A stretch of 64,000 bases of DNA from Thalassotalea nanhaiensis. Its GTDB lineage: Bacteria > Pseudomonadota > Gammaproteobacteria > Enterobacterales > Alteromonadaceae. The stretch lies in contig NZ_CP134146.1 in the NCBI RefSeq assembly GCF_031583575.1, positions 558,001 through 622,000 of the forward strand, written 5' to 3'. The position numbers were made by a program, and so were the translations under genes. The notes below the pieces were generated by a model. That model saw nothing but the letters and a program-made list of their open reading frames with translations, was not told the DNA's origin and ran no database searches. Every line of letters begins with the position of its first letter. Position 1 is the stretch's first letter. Positions 63,738 through 64,000 of this stretch are shown here, piece by piece.

Positions 63738-64000
63738 ATGAACTTATCAACACTAGACATTTCAGTCTTCGTGTTTTATGTGATTGCACTTATTGCAATT
63801 GCTTATATGGTTTCAAGAGAAAAAGTGGGCCATGAGAAAAATTCGAATGATTATTTTTTAGCAGGTAATTCATTACCTTGGTGGGCCGTTGGTGCTTCAC
63901 TAATTGCGGCAAATATATCTGCTGAACAGATTATTGGTATGTCGGGCTCTGGCTACAAAATTGGTTTAGCAATCGCTTCTTATGAGTGGATGGCAGCTAT
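63738..64000 (+). CDS. Sodium:solute symporter (SSS family), cut by window end
   Basis: First 87 residues only. ATG 63738 with GGGGAAAA upstream. Starts with one membrane helix (VFVFYVIALIAIAYMVS) then SNDYFLAGNSLPWWAVGASLIAANISAEQIIGMSG, the SGLT/SSS hallmark of sugar symporters. Imports the substrate of the dgo-type operon, most likely a hexose or sugar acid. Confidence 0.88.
   Translation, partial: MNLSTLDISVFVFYVIALIAIAYMVSREKVGHEKNSNDYFLAGNSLPWWAVGASLIAANISAEQIIGMSGSGYKIGLAIASYEWMAA

Overview
The window (about 37-39% GC by eye) looks like a chromosome segment of a marine gammaproteobacterium of the order Alteromonadales, most like the Colwelliaceae (Colwellia/Thalassotalea). This rests on protein character and gene order (rplQ end, prkB-yhfA, pabA next to argD/astC, aroQ-accB-accC, dsbD-cutA-fxsA-groESL, epmB/efp/epmA, glnA-ntrBC); no database search was possible. 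I see no rRNA, tRNA or CRISPR array.

Layout. 1-12.1 kb: end of rplQ, phosphoribulokinase-like gene, OsmC-like yhfA, a short CstA carrier, a DUF1338 oxygenase, the arginine succinyltransferase genes astC-astA-astD, a PilZ protein, pabA, a MOSC protein and a Bcr/CflA efflux pump. 12.1-16.3 kb: a secreted subtilase behind a long AT-rich leader, a PEP-CTERM protein and two tandem 50-54 residue cysteine-rich proteins. 16.5-24.06 kb: core genes accC, accB, aroQ, dsbD, cutA, fxsA, groES and groEL, with a clear sigma-32 promoter before groES.

24.05-30.35 kb is an integrative element lodged in the 3' end of groEL. The 13-bp sequence GCATGATGTAAAC, which includes the groEL stop codon, recurs 6285 bp further on and is followed there by what looks like the original groEL terminator. 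The element carries a P4-type integrase, an unknown protein with an MGE-associated C-terminus, an AlpA regulator, a frameshifted HTH/zinc-ribbon gene, a second tyrosine recombinase and one cargo gene: a membrane O-acyltransferase fused to an SGNH domain, likely altering surface polysaccharide.

30.6-35.8 kb is a cassette-like array. After a diguanylate cyclase come eight small orphan genes, several resembling polymorphic-toxin immunity proteins. They are punctuated by nine copies of a short hairpin element with conserved GAGCGA, falling into three sequence subfamilies with long identical stretches. No integron integrase is present. This is the least explained part of the window.

35.9-41.5 kb: membrane protein, SDR, lipoprotein sulfatase, DUF4136 lipoprotein, LysR regulator, DUF4202. 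41.5-49.4 kb: a complete nitrous oxide reductase cluster nosRZDFYL on the minus strand behind an FNR/DNR-type box. 49.5-55.4 kb: DUF4136 and DUF3016 proteins, an outer-membrane protein, and the EF-P beta-lysylation set epmB/efp/epmA, then a MerC-domain protein under a palindromic operator. 55.4-60.3 kb: ntrC, ntrB, a DUF4124 protein and glnA; glnA has two NtrC enhancers and a -24/-12 promoter, and ntrB has an NtrC box at its start. 60.3-64 kb: a GntR/FCD regulator divergent from an SDR, dgoK, dgoA and a truncated sodium/solute symporter, a sugar-acid (De Ley-Doudoroff type) catabolic operon that runs off the window.
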